A DNA stretch of 64,000 bases. It comes from Dyadobacter fermentans. Its GTDB lineage: Bacteria; Bacteroidota; Bacteroidia; Cytophagales; Spirosomataceae. The position numbers and the translations under genes are program-made. The notes beneath the pieces are model-generated. The model saw nothing but the letters and a program-made list of their open reading frames with translations, was not told the origin of the DNA and searched no databases. Location of the stretch: assembly GCF_019924045.1 (NCBI RefSeq), contig NZ_JAHXBN010000010.1, positions 1,042,424 through 1,106,423 of the forward strand, in the 5' to 3' direction. Below are positions 24,903-33,443 of the stretch, piece after piece (within the stretch, counting starts at the first letter, position 1; each line of letters begins with the position of its first letter).

Positions 24903-27494
24903 ATGACCGGTGATATTAAAAGGCCTTCTTTGAACCGATTGATCTTTACAGTTTTTGGCATACTTTCTCTTTCATTCAGCGCTCCGGCCCTGGCTGGCGT
25001 CGATGCTGACACACTTTACAGAAGAAACCCGGGTACGGTAACCAAGCAGGGACCTTACCGGCCCGAAAGAGCCCGCAAAAGCGATATTTTATATACCCGG
25101 TTGGATGTGCAGCTGGATTGGGTAAAACAACAAGTGCCCGCATCCGCGATTTTGAAGTTCAAGCCCCATTTTTATCCGCAGAATACGCTCGAACTGGATG
25201 CGAAAGGGTTTGAAATAAAAGGTATTTCCATGCTGGATGCTGCTGGTGAATATGGCGACCTAACCGGCGAGGAAATTGCGGGGAAAGTCAAAAGGAAGCT
25301 CGAATTCACCTACGACAAGCGTAAGCTCACCATTAAGCTCGGTCAGGAATATACCCGTAAGGATACGCTTTTCGTCAAAATCGATTACGTCGCGAAGCCA
25401 AACGATGTGCCAAGAGGAAAGGAGGATGACAGCGCATCGGATAAGGGGTTGTACTTTATTAATGCCGACGGCCTTGATGAAGGCAAACCGCGGCAGGTAT
25501 GGACGCAGGGAGAGACAGAGGGTAGCTCCTGCTGGTTCCCGACGATCGACGCGCCGAACCAGAAGTTTACCCAGGACATTTACATTACTGTCGACAGTAC
25601 CTATAAAACCCTTTCCAACGGCTTACTCGTAGGGCAGGAGGAAGGCAAAAAAGGCTTGCGTACCGATCACTGGAAACAAACCCGCCCACACGCTCCTTAC
25701 CTTGCGATGATCGCCGTCGGTGATTTTGCGGTAGCGAAGGATATGATGCCGAATGGCCTGGAATTGAGCTATTATGTGGAGCCGAAATATGGTGCCGACG
25801 CGCACGCCATCTTCGGCCGGACGCCGGAAATGATGGGTTTCTTTACCAATATCTTCGGTGTAGAGTATCCGTGGGAGAAATATGCGCAGATTGCCGTGCG
25901 TGATTTCGTGGCGGGCGCTATGGAGAATACCACGGCGACGGTGCATGAGGAAGGTGTGCAAAATGATGCCCGCTCGCTTGTCGACGGAAATTCCGACGCG
26001 GTGATTGCTCACGAGCTCGCACATCACTGGTTCGGCGATTATGTGACGGCTGAGGAATGGGGGCAATTGCCTTTGAACGAGTCGTTCGCCAACTACGCCG
26101 AATACCTTTGGAGCGAGTATAACGATGGCCGCTTCGAGGCCGACTGGGGAAATTTGCAGGAAACGAAAGAATACCTGGCAGAGTCGGAAACCAAGCAGGT
26201 GCCGATGATCCGCTACTTTTATAAGGACCGCGAGAATATGTTCGACGCGCATTCTTATGCCAAGGGAGGTCGCATTCTGCATATGCTGCGGTCGCTGGTA
26301 GGGGATGATGCATTCTTCGCGGCATTGCAGCTGTATCTCAAATCGCATGCATTTGGAACAGCCGAAATTGACGAACTGCGTATTTCGTTCGAGAAAGTGA
26401 CAGGTCAGGATTTGAACTGGTTCTTCGATCAGTGGTTCCATAGGCCTGGACACCCATCGTTGAAGATCGACCAGCAATTTGTGCCGGCTCAGTCAAAGGT
26501 GGTTTTAAAAATAAAACAAACACAGGATACGCTGGCTACGACCGTTTATCGCCTGCCTACGAAAGTGGACGTGTGGGTTTCGGGCAAAAGAAGCCGGTAC
26601 GATGTAGTGGTAGATAAAGTAAACCAGACGCTCGAATTTCCGGCGGCGAAAAAGCCCGACCTCGTGATATTCGATGCCGATGCGAACCTGCTGGCGGTTG
26701 TTGAGCATGATAAGAACAGGCCCGAAATGGAGTTTCAATATATCAATTCCGACCGGTTCCTGCATAAATACGAAGCATTATCCTCACTCGAAGGAGCGCT
26801 GGCCGATACTACCGCACGCAAAATCCTGGTGAAAGCCATGGACGATCCTTTCTGGAAGCTGCGCCAGATGGCGATCAGTAATTTCGCGGAATATGCCGGT
26901 GAAGGGTTCGCTGACATTGAAAAAGTGATCCAGAACCGCGCACAAAAGGACCCGCATCCGCAAGTCCGCTCGGAGGCGATTATTACGCTGGCTTCATTTG
27001 GCGACAATAACAGCGATCCGATTTTCAAAGCAGCATTGACCGACAGCTCTTATCTCGTAGCGTCGGTAGCCATTGAGAAATACCTCATGAGCCAGCCCAA
27101 CGACGCGGCGGAGGTGGCGGCGCAATTCGAAAATTCGCCTAACGACGCCATCATTACGTCGGTAGGTAATTATTACGCCGGCTTGGCTCAGCCCGAGCGC
27201 TTCGACTGGTTCCTCACGAAGATGAATGCGATGAAGCCGACGGAGAAATACAACTTCCTGCAAGTGTTCGGTAAGTACCTCATCAAATCGAAGCAGGACA
27301 TCCAGCGCAAAAGCATTCCGATCCTGGAAGGCCTCGCGCGGGACAATTCTTCGTATTTCGTACGTTTCGGGGCATTTCAGGCGCTGGGATTGCTCACCGA
27401 CATTCAGGGCGTAACCGCGCTCAGGAAAGACATCCGCGCCAAAGAAACCGAGCCGAAGCTGAAAGAAATGTACAGCCAGTTTGGGGATCTGTAA
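24903..27494 (+). CDS. M1-family aminopeptidase with C-terminal HEAT-like repeats
   Basis: The 863-residue exported zinc aminopeptidase has the M1 signature motifs. GAMEN lies at 338-342. HELAHHW at 370-376 is followed by Glu393 in NESFANY, which together bind zinc (His370, His374, Glu393; Glu371 catalytic). The last 250 residues contain repeated alpha-helical pairs of the HEAT type. The ATG at 24903 starts a plausible signal peptide (cleavage near ALAG). An in-frame TTG at 24867 would add 12 residues and is less likely. It is followed by a repeat-rich convergent gap. Confidence 0.92.
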   Translation: MTGDIKRPSLNRLIFTVFGILSLSFSAPALAGVDADTLYRRNPGTVTKQGPYRPERARKSDILYTRLDVQLDWVKQQVPASAILKFKPHFYPQNTLELDAKGFEIKGISMLDAAGEYGDLTGEEIAGKVKRKLEFTYDKRKLTIKLGQEYTRKDTLFVKIDYVAKPNDVPRGKEDDSASDKGLYFINADGLDEGKPRQVWTQGETEGSSCWFPTIDAPNQKFTQDIYITVDSTYKTLSNGLLVGQEEGKKGLRTDHWKQTRPHAPYLAMIAVGDFAVAKDMMPNGLELSYYVEPKYGADAHAIFGRTPEMMGFFTNIFGVEYPWEKYAQIAVRDFVAGAMENTTATVHEEGVQNDARSLVDGNSDAVIAHELAHHWFGDYVTAEEWGQLPLNESFANYAEYLWSEYNDGRFEADWGNLQETKEYLAESETKQVPMIRYFYKDRENMFDAHSYAKGGRILHMLRSLVGDDAFFAALQLYLKSHAFGTAEIDELRISFEKVTGQDLNWFFDQWFHRPGHPSLKIDQQFVPAQSKVVLKIKQTQDTLATTVYRLPTKVDVWVSGKRSRYDVVVDKVNQTLEFPAAKKPDLVIFDADANLLAVVEHDKNRPEMEFQYINSDRFLHKYEALSSLEGALADTTARKILVKAMDDPFWKLRQMAISNFAEYAGEGFADIEKVIQNRAQKDPHPQVRSEAIITLASFGDNNSDPIFKAALTDSSYLVASVAIEKYLMSQPNDAAEVAAQFENSPNDAIITSVGNYYAGLAQPERFDWFLTKMNAMKPTEKYNFLQVFGKYLIKSKQDIQRKSIPILEGLARDNSSYFVRFGAFQALGLLTDIQGVTALRKDIRAKETEPKLKEMYSQFGDL

Positions 27495-27530
27495 CCTTTA
27501 TGCGTAATGCAACTTGGAGGAGAGGTTGTT

Positions 27531-27580
27531 AGGTGTGGTCATTTGTAATTAAGTGTAGTTATTTGTGGTCAGGTGGTGGT
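27531..27580. repeat. Decamer array, left arm (GTGGTC words)
   Basis: 10-bp units ending in GTGGTC or variants follow each other from 27531 (AGGTGTGGTC, ATTTGTAATT, AAGTGTAGTT, ATTTGTGGTC, AGGTGGTGGT). They are reverse complements of the units at 27891-27930, so the two arrays frame the REP-like element between them as inverted arms. The left array starts 37 bases after the aminopeptidase stop. Confidence 0.75.
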
Positions 27581-27625
27581 CAAGGGTTGTAGGGTGCGTT
27601 TCGTTTTTAAATTGAACAGGAGCCG

Positions 27626-27794
27626 AATGCCGTTAGGCATGTAACATCGGTAGGAAACGTAGCCCGATGGATTATGTCAAAAATGCCGTCAGGCATGCAA
27701 CATTGGTAGGAAACGCAATCCGATGGATTATGTTAAAAATGCCGTCAGGCATGTAACAACAATGCGCTGTTGTTGCATGCCTGACGGCATTTTT
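27626..27794. repeat. REP-like element: 56-bp tandem units ending in a long palindrome
   Basis: Three copies of a unit starting AATGCCGT(C/T)AGGCAT begin at 27626, 27682 and 27738, exactly 56 bp apart. The first two also share GGTAGGAAACG and CCGATGGATTATGT. The third runs into an inverted copy, so 27735-27794 forms a 27-bp stem with one mismatch around the loop ATGCGC. It looks like a REP/BIME-type extragenic palindrome of the sort spread by RAYT transposases in many bacteria. No transposase gene is present in the window. Confidence 0.85.
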
Positions 27795-27890
27795 CGAAAT
27801 ATAGCACGCGGTCCGATTGTTACCTACATTTCATCGCTACGCGATTTATACGCTGCATTTTCCTTCATCATAGAGTATAATTCTAACCAT

Positions 27891-27930
27891 ACTTGACCAC
27901 AAATGACAATACCTGACCACATCTGACAAT
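27891..27930. repeat. Decamer array, right arm (TGACCAC words)
   Basis: Four 10-bp units (ACTTGACCAC, AAATGACAAT, ACCTGACCAC, ATCTGACAAT) end 17 bases before the stop codon of the LacI-type gene. They are the inverted partner of 27531-27580 and belong to the same family as 36151-36210 and 55232-55312. Confidence 0.8.
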
Positions 27931-27947
27931 CCAGCACCGTCGTCGCA

Positions 27948-29012
27948 TCACTGCGGATCGAGATAGTAATCCAGATTCTCTTTGGTAATAATATCGAGCG
28001 GTAGGAATTTGATCGCCGGGATCTCCTTTTTGAAAATCAAATGGTTGGCAAGCTGGTGAATGCCCCAGTAACCCTGTCCCAGCGGATTTTGATTGATCAG
28101 GAAGTCGATAATGCCTTTGTTGAGGTATTGCTGGTTACGGCCGATAAGGTCGTAGCCGATCAGTTTGATATCCTTCAATGCGTTCTTTTCAAGATATGCT
28201 GCTACTTCAAATGCCTTTGAGTTGGTAACGTATATCGCACTTAGGTCGGGGTATTGCTTGCGTAGCTCGTCGAGCTGCTTGTCGGGCCCTTCCTCGTCCG
28301 GGAAGTTGATTTCTTTGCTGATCACCTTAAATGTATCTTCCAGCTGCTCGCTTTTGAAATAGTCGCGGAAGCCTTCTTCCTTGGTAATCAAATGCGCCGA
28401 GTTGGAAATGTCCTCATTCACGTGCGCCACCAGTACGGTACCGGGTGAATGCAGCCCGAAACGCAATATTTTCGCCGCCAGCGAGCCGCTCCGGTACGAA
28501 TCCTGCCCGATGTAGCACAGCGGGTTCACATGCTCGATCTGCGTGTTAAAAAGGACGTAAGGAATACCCATTTCTGCCCATTCCTTGAAGAACGGTAATG
28601 CTTCCTTATAGAATATCGGCGCGATCAACAAGCCGTCGGGATGTTCGCGGCCCACTTCTTTGGCTTTGGCAATAAAAGAAGTGTCGGAATGCGAGTTGAA
28701 TATGAACTTGGTAATGCGTACCCCGTACTGCCGGAGTTCTTTCTCTGCCTTTTCAAGACCGTTGTGGGGTGCTTCCCAGTAGGAGTCGAGGTTTGGGTCG
28801 GGGATAAGGGCCGCGAGGTTGAAAGCCCGCTGCGATTTCAGGGATTGGGCGATCAGGTTTGGCTCGTAGTTCAACTCTTTAATGATGGCCAGGATACGCT
28901 CCCGTACATCGTCTGCCACTCTGCCGCGGTTGTGCAACACGCGGTCCACGGTGCCTTTGGAGGTTTGTGCCCTTTCGGCTATATCTTTGATTCTGACAAT
29001 TTTCTTTTTCAC
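27948..29012 (-). CDS. LacI-family transcriptional regulator
   Basis: The 354-residue regulator has an N-terminal LacI helix-turn-helix (about residues 8-29, IKDIAERAQTSKGTVDRVL) and hinge, then a periplasmic-binding-protein-like sugar sensor domain. The effector is probably a sugar or sugar derivative but cannot be read from the sequence. No sugar-utilisation operon is directly next to it, so the targets may be elsewhere. A minus-strand -7 element (TAGATTTG) lies at 29051-29058, leaving a leader of about 30 bases. Confidence 0.92.
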   Translation of the reverse strand: MKKKIVRIKDIAERAQTSKGTVDRVLHNRGRVADDVRERILAIIKELNYEPNLIAQSLKSQRAFNLAALIPDPNLDSYWEAPHNGLEKAEKELRQYGVRITKFIFNSHSDTSFIAKAKEVGREHPDGLLIAPIFYKEALPFFKEWAEMGIPYVLFNTQIEHVNPLCYIGQDSYRSGSLAAKILRFGLHSPGTVLVAHVNEDISNSAHLITKEEGFRDYFKSEQLEDTFKVISKEINFPDEEGPDKQLDELRKQYPDLSAIYVTNSKAFEVAAYLEKNALKDIKLIGYDLIGRNQQYLNKGIIDFLINQNPLGQGYWGIHQLANHLIFKKEIPAIKFLPLDIITKENLDYYLDPQ

Positions 29013-29400
29013 ACTCGACTATTATTCAGGGATTTTTCGGTTCCGTTCAGCAAATCTAACAAGTAATTATGAAGATGGGTTAAATAGCGTGTTTCTAGTC
29101 AAAGGCAACTATGCTGAACAAAATTTTTCAAATTTTTTTTATGATAAATTTGAGATTATTGGCGGCGCACATTAGTTTTACCTGACTAAAAACCACTATT
29201 AATGATTCTATGCGTGCACGAGCCCAATGTGCTTTTTTTAATGCGTGCTCGAACACTTTTTTAAATTTTGCTAGGAAAAACCAATTTGGCAAGTAATTTT
29301 GTAAATAAGATAAGAAAGAAAATTTTATTCTTTAATATTCCTAACACTTAACCTTTTCAGGAATTCATTCATTGAAATTCCTCTAATCCTAAACCTAAAT
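29013..29400. other. Intergenic region upstream of the LacI-type gene
   Basis: AT-rich and without a gene. It holds the -7 element TAGATTTG for the LacI gene (29051-29058, minus strand). Two related 13-mers, TGCGTGCACGAGC at 29211 and TGCGTGCTCGAAC at 29242, start 31 bp apart. The first contains the palindrome CGTGCACG, so these could be operator sites. Nothing else is recognised up to the terminator at 29401. Confidence 0.5.
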
Positions 29401-29437
29401 GAAGCGTACGGCATCGTCTGTACGCTTCTTTGTTTTT
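29401..29437. terminator. Terminator hairpin after the ferredoxin-reductase gene
   Basis: GAAGCGTAC (29401-29409) pairs with GTACGCTTC (29420-29428). The T-run is stronger on the + strand (TTTGTTTTT), but the position directly after the minus-strand stop at 29436 suggests it ends that operon. Confidence 0.75.
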
Positions 29438-30488
29438 ATTCCTGCCTGAATTCGATCGCTACGTCGTCGCTGTCGACGTAAGAAGAACAGGTTAAAATCC
29501 AGCCTTCTGCGAGGTCGCGATCGGTGAGGACCTCGTTCACGCTCATATGCACTTTTCCACTCGTACACACGGCCGCGCACGACGCGCAGCGCCCGCCTTT
29601 GCAGCTGTAAGGGAGCTGGATTCCCTCGGCCAGCGCCGCATCCAGCACGGTCGAATGCGCCGGAACGAGCAGATCGTAGGTAGCGCCGCGGAAATCGAGC
29701 ATAATGCGATGCGGGTGCGAAACGGGCGGTGGCGGAGGCGGAGAGGGGATCACAAAGTTCTCCTTGCGGATCTGCTCGCTCCGGAAGCCCATGAAATGCA
29801 GGGTAATACCCGCAGAACGCATCAGTTCAAATGGTCCGCAAATGAAGAAGCGGGCGTCTTCGTGCTTGAAACGGATGGATTTACTCACCAGCTGTTCCAG
29901 CCGGGTGTTGTTAATGCGCCCCTGGATGCCGCCCCAATCCTCAGTGGGTTGGCTATGTATGTGGATCACGCGCAGCCGCTCGGGAAAGCGCTCCTGCCAT
30001 TCGATGATATTGTTCCAGAAAAGTGTGTTGCGTACGTTTCGGCTCGCGTAAATCAGCGTGACCTGGCTCTCGGGATCTTGCGTAAGTGTTTGTTTTAAAA
30101 GGGAGAAAAGCGGAGTAATGCCGCTTCCCGCGCCGATCAGGACAATGTCCCTCGCCCCCGTATCTTCCTTTTCCAGTACAAACCTCCCCGAAGGCGCCAG
30201 TACTTTGAAAGTATCCCCGGTTTTCACCGTGTCGATCCAGAACCGTGAAATCTCCCCGTTTGGCACTCTTTTGACGGTTATGGCAGGAAATGCGTCTACG
30301 CCCGGTGCCGAACTCATCGAATAGGAGCGGCGCACCTCGTGGCCATGCATGTCGATGAGGAAGGTGAGGAACTGCCCCGCTTTGTAGGTTAAAGTGCTTC
30401 CGTCGAGTGTTTCGAAAATGAAGGTTTTGGCGTCGTCGGTTTCGCGGACGATCTCCCGGAGCCTTAATGATAGGGTGTGGTCTGCCAT
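29436..30488 (-). CDS. FAD/NAD(P)-dependent reductase with C-terminal 2Fe-2S ferredoxin domain
   Basis: The 350-residue electron-transfer protein resembles PaaE and other class IA-type oxygenase reductases. It has an FAD-binding barrel with RRSYSMSSAPG, an NAD(P)-binding domain starting LIGAGSGITPLFSLLK, and a plant-type ferredoxin domain at the C-terminus. The cluster ligands are Cys296, Cys301, Cys304 and Cys334. It passes electrons from NAD(P)H to a partner oxygenase or hydroxylase. The ATG at 30488 is used; an upstream frame to 30554 would overlap the previous gene. It lies four bases after the DxDD protein gene, so they form an operon. Confidence 0.9.
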   Translation of the reverse strand: MADHTLSLRLREIVRETDDAKTFIFETLDGSTLTYKAGQFLTFLIDMHGHEVRRSYSMSSAPGVDAFPAITVKRVPNGEISRFWIDTVKTGDTFKVLAPSGRFVLEKEDTGARDIVLIGAGSGITPLFSLLKQTLTQDPESQVTLIYASRNVRNTLFWNNIIEWQERFPERLRVIHIHSQPTEDWGGIQGRINNTRLEQLVSKSIRFKHEDARFFICGPFELMRSAGITLHFMGFRSEQIRKENFVIPSPPPPPPVSHPHRIMLDFRGATYDLLVPAHSTVLDAALAEGIQLPYSCKGGRCASCAAVCTSGKVHMSVNEVLTDRDLAEGWILTCSSYVDSDDVAIEFRQE

Positions 30489-30492
30489 GGGC

Positions 30493-31605
30493 CTAATTGC
30501 GATTGGATAATGATAAAGCACCCTCGGGCCGCTGCTGGTTCCAAAGTGCCTCATATTCTGCCAGAAGCGTCCAGCAATGCGCCTCGCACGTCCAATGCAT
30601 GTGCACGAGCGGATTCACCGACAGCCTGTAAAGCACCGGGTTTTCATAGGCAGTAAGCAGGCCGGCTATAAAAAAGTAAAAGCCATTGAAATCCTTCGCC
30701 GAATAATCTTCTACCGGGATGCGTTCCGTAGCGCGGCCGAGCCGCATAAGCGAAGTTGCAAGCAGGACCCGGTCCATGCGGTTGCGGGTGGTTTTCAAAA
30801 GGTTTTCCGCGTCGTTTGCCAGCAGGTCCCAGACCGGTAGCAATGCGTCGGGTTTGAATGCCGCCATGAGCCGCGAGACATGGTAAATGATCAGCGGTGT
30901 GCGCGGGTACTGGTGCGCGCAACGAAAGGGCGCAGTGATGTACCGGCGCGTTTGAATGACCGAGCGGATGTATTCAAAACTGGCTTCGTCATGGACATTC
31001 AGCGGCAGTTCGTAGTGCAAAATGCAATACAGCATATTGCTCAGCACGCTTACATCAAACTCCACATACATATTCTTGCCAAACCAGGTGGAGTATGCTG
31101 GCAACTTCTGGTATTCGGGATACGTGTTTTTGATCCAGAGCTTGGCACCATTGGCGTGGAGGGTCAGTTTTTCTTTTAACCAAAATAGTTCTTCTTGTGA
31201 AGGATCCGTGGTTAAATAAGCAAATGCAGTATCATCAATATCGTCAGGAATGCGGAAATGCTCGAAACGGTGAAACCAGCGACCGTTCGGGAAATGCCGG
31301 GAAGGTTTGGTTTTCCAGAAATTATAGGTCTTTAAACCGTCCTTGTTCTGAAAATCGGGATAATTCGCGGTTACCCGGCTGCGGATAGCATCAATCTGCG
31401 CCTGACTTTCGGGACTGCAATATTTGCGAATGGATTGTAGCGTAAAAGCGGTGATCGCCGAAAAGAACATCGTCGTATCCGGCCGCCGGTAACCGAGTAT
31501 GGAGTTGGATCGCTGCGCCGGGAAAATGCCTTTGGGGAATAATGCATTACCGGTCGATTGTAATGCCTCAATGCGGTCGATAAACTTTTCCAGCGGTGGC
31601 TTCAT
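30493..31605 (-). CDS. Unknown protein with class II terpene cyclase-like DxDD motif (370 aa)
   Basis: I do not recognise a named family. The product is rich in Trp, Tyr, Phe and His, has no signal peptide, and looks mostly alpha-helical. PDDIDDTAFAYL at residues 120-131 contains DIDD (122-125) followed by TA, the exact form of the acid motif (DxDDTA) in class II terpene cyclases and squalene-hopene-type alpha/alpha barrels. It is shorter than usual cyclases. It is translated just ahead of the ferredoxin-reductase gene, which would suit a terpenoid made and then oxidised. A non-enzymatic alpha/alpha-barrel protein is the alternative. Confidence 0.75.
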   Translation of the reverse strand: MKPPLEKFIDRIEALQSTGNALFPKGIFPAQRSNSILGYRRPDTTMFFSAITAFTLQSIRKYCSPESQAQIDAIRSRVTANYPDFQNKDGLKTYNFWKTKPSRHFPNGRWFHRFEHFRIPDDIDDTAFAYLTTDPSQEELFWLKEKLTLHANGAKLWIKNTYPEYQKLPAYSTWFGKNMYVEFDVSVLSNMLYCILHYELPLNVHDEASFEYIRSVIQTRRYITAPFRCAHQYPRTPLIIYHVSRLMAAFKPDALLPVWDLLANDAENLLKTTRNRMDRVLLATSLMRLGRATERIPVEDYSAKDFNGFYFFIAGLLTAYENPVLYRLSVNPLVHMHWTCEAHCWTLLAEYEALWNQQRPEGALSLSNRN

Positions 31606-31633
31606 GCGCCGAAGCTAACAAAACGCCTCAAAA

Positions 31634-31664
31634 AAAGAAACCCTGCCGGGTTGCGACAGGGTTT
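31634..31664 (-). terminator. Terminator of the NifU-like gene
   Basis: AAACCCTG (31638-31645) pairs with CAGGGTTT (31657-31664); on the minus strand it is followed by CTTTTTTT. Confidence 0.85.
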
Positions 31665-31685
31665 TCAATGTATATGTATGAGGCA

Positions 31686-32282
31686 TTAAACGCCTTCTGC
31701 TACTACTTCTTTCACATCGGGCACCATGCGGGTGAGCAGGTTTTCGATACCGGCTTTCAATGTGAGCGTCGAAGACGGGCAGCCACTGCAAGAACCTTGC
31801 AAAAGTACTTTCACCACGCCCGAATCTTCATCGAAAGAATGGAAGTTGATTGCGCCACCGTCGGACTCAACCGCCGGGCGTACATATTGATCCAATGCCG
31901 CCTTGATTTTCTGCACCGTGTCGGAATCCCTCGCATCGACGATCAGCGTGTTACTATCGATCGTTTTTTGCTCGAATACCGGGTGATTTTCTTCGAAATA
32001 GATCTTGATGAACTGTTTCGTATCGCGCAATACTTCTTCCCAGGCGATATCATCGCCCTTGGTAATGGTAATGAAGTTGCTCGCGATGAACACACGCTTC
32101 ACGTGCGGGAACTGGAAAAGATCGGCCGCCAGCGGCGATGACTTGCCTTCTTCCAGCGCAGCTTCCAGTGAAGGATAATCGAACGAAAGGCCATCGGGTA
32201 CCAGCTCGAAATTCAGGACGAACTTCATCGAGTTGGGGTTGGGGCTCAATTCGGTATATACAAAAATAGGTCGTGACAACAT
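31686..32282 (-). CDS. NifU-like iron-sulfur cluster scaffold protein
   Basis: The 198-residue protein combines an N-terminal Nfu/NifU-N domain, which opens FVYTELSPNPNSMKF, with a C-terminal NifU domain. The cluster-binding CxxC lies in GSCSGCPSS. Nfu proteins hold and transfer 4Fe-4S clusters to target enzymes in the cytoplasm. The ATG at 32282 fits the family N-terminus; the longer frame to 32333 adds 17 unlikely residues. It is probably its own transcript, with a terminator at 31634-31664. Confidence 0.92.
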   Translation of the reverse strand: MLSRPIFVYTELSPNPNSMKFVLNFELVPDGLSFDYPSLEAALEEGKSSPLAADLFQFPHVKRVFIASNFITITKGDDIAWEEVLRDTKQFIKIYFEENHPVFEQKTIDSNTLIVDARDSDTVQKIKAALDQYVRPAVESDGGAINFHSFDEDSGVVKVLLQGSCSGCPSSTLTLKAGIENLLTRMVPDVKEVVAEGV

Positions 32283-32379
32283 GGGGATGGTCGATAATGA
32301 TAGGGTAAAACAACTTTCCGGTTTAGACAACACGGAATGCGGCCTTTTGGTTTGGCGGCGGGCGCATTAGCCAATAAAA

Positions 32380-32407
32380 AACCCGTCAAACGAATGCCTG
32401 ACGGGTT
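32380..32407 (-). terminator. Terminator of the rplU-rpmA operon
   Basis: AACCCGTCA (32380-32388) pairs with TGACGGGTT (32399-32407). Read on the minus strand the stem is followed by TTTTATT, 37 bases beyond the rpmA stop. Confidence 0.88.
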
Positions 32408-32443
32408 CTTTTAACTTCTTTGGAAGTACTGACGGTTCGTTGA

Positions 32444-32722
32444 TTACGCTTCCGCAGCAGCTTCAACCGCGATCGGTTCGATGTGAACGTAAGATCTGTT
32501 TTCACGGGTCTTACGGAACACTACGTTGCCATCAACCAATGCGAACAATGTGTGGTCGCGGCCGATACCTACGTTCTTACCTGGGTTGTGCTTGGTTCCA
32601 CGCTGACGAACCAGGATGTTACCTGCTTTTGCCAACTGGCCACCGAATAATTTTACACCAAGACGTTTACTTTCCGATTCACGTCCGTTTTTCGAGCTAC
32701 CTACACCTTTCTTATGTGCCAT
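32444..32722 (-). CDS. rpmA: 50S ribosomal protein L27
   Basis: The 92-residue protein begins [20 protein letters not shown] and carries [19 protein letters not shown] and [12 protein letters not shown], all L27 signatures. L27 sits near the peptidyl-transferase centre, with its N-terminus reaching the P-site tRNA. It has no Firmicutes-type N-terminal cleavage extension. It follows rplU by 61 bases as in most bacteria. Confidence 0.98.
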   Translation of the reverse strand: MAHKKGVGSSKNGRESESKRLGVKLFGGQLAKAGNILVRQRGTKHNPGKNVGIGRDHTLFALVDGNVVFRKTRENRSYVHIEPIAVEAAAEA

Positions 32723-32783
32723 GATATCTTATACTTAAATTGTAGTTTCCTGTTTTGAACTGTTTCAGGCTTCCGCCCAATGA

Positions 32784-33095
32784 TTAGGCAACGATTTCGT
32801 CGATGCTGATTTTAGTCAGATACTGACGGTGACCGTTTTTAACACGGTATCCTTTGCGGCGTTTCTTTTTGAAAACGATCACTTTCTCACCTTTCAGGTG
32901 TTCGAGAACAGTTGCTTTTACAGAAGCACCTGCTACTGTCGGAAGACCTACCTGTACTGTGCCTCCGTTATCAACGAGAAGGACTTTGTCAAATACAAGT
33001 GCAGCGTTCACGTCACCTTCAAGCCTATGCGTGAAGATTTCGCGACCCTTTTCAACTTTAAATTGCTGACCTGCGATTTCTACGATTGCGTACAT
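32784..33095 (-). CDS. rplU: 50S ribosomal protein L21
   Basis: The 103-residue protein begins [20 protein letters not shown], and its end carries the [21 protein letters not shown] basic motif of L21, which contacts 23S rRNA. First gene of the rplU-rpmA operon, with a clear promoter at 33135-33165. Confidence 0.98.
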   Translation of the reverse strand: MYAIVEIAGQQFKVEKGREIFTHRLEGDVNAALVFDKVLLVDNGGTVQVGLPTVAGASVKATVLEHLKGEKVIVFKKKRRKGYRVKNGHRQYLTKISIDEIVA

Positions 33096-33134
33096 GTTAA
33101 TAATTATATTAAACTGGATTCAAAATTTGAGGTG

Positions 33135-33165
33135 CAAAGATAAAAAGAGAGTGACAGAATTACAA
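33135..33165 (-). promoter_or_regulatory. rplU-rpmA promoter
   Basis: On the minus strand, TTG (33163-33165) and TATCTTTG (33135-33142, matching TAnnTTTG) are 20 bp apart, the best promoter match in the window. The start site would be near 33128, about 30 bases before the ATG. The rest of the gap up to 33443 holds no gene that I can see and must include the redoxin promoter. Confidence 0.8.
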
Positions 33166-33443
33166 TGTATTAAGCGGAATATTCCGGTTTTTTTAATATC
33201 TCGCAGGAACCCGGCCGGCAATTAGGGTAAGATGCGATTCGATTGTCATCAGTGGGGTTTGCCTGTGTTTGAATTATAAATGGCCGATGTAGTTAAAAAT
33301 GCGCAAAAAGTTACCTTTATATGGTTCAGGGAAACTCCCGCGTTTAGACATGGAGCGTCAAGGGGTGCCTTAACAAAATTTAACAGGTCACGCTTTTACT
33401 TTTACCTATTATTGGGGTCATAGAGACAGTAGATTTAGAAAAC

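Noticed and set aside
25623..26477. A 284-aa open frame antisense to the M1 aminopeptidase.
   Set aside because: It overlaps the catalytic region of a certain gene and shows no domain of its own.
27626..27794. Repeats at regular spacing suggested a small CRISPR array.
   Set aside because: The 56-bp period is filled by repeat sequence throughout with no unique spacers, the unit is palindromic, and no cas genes are present. A REP-like element fits better.
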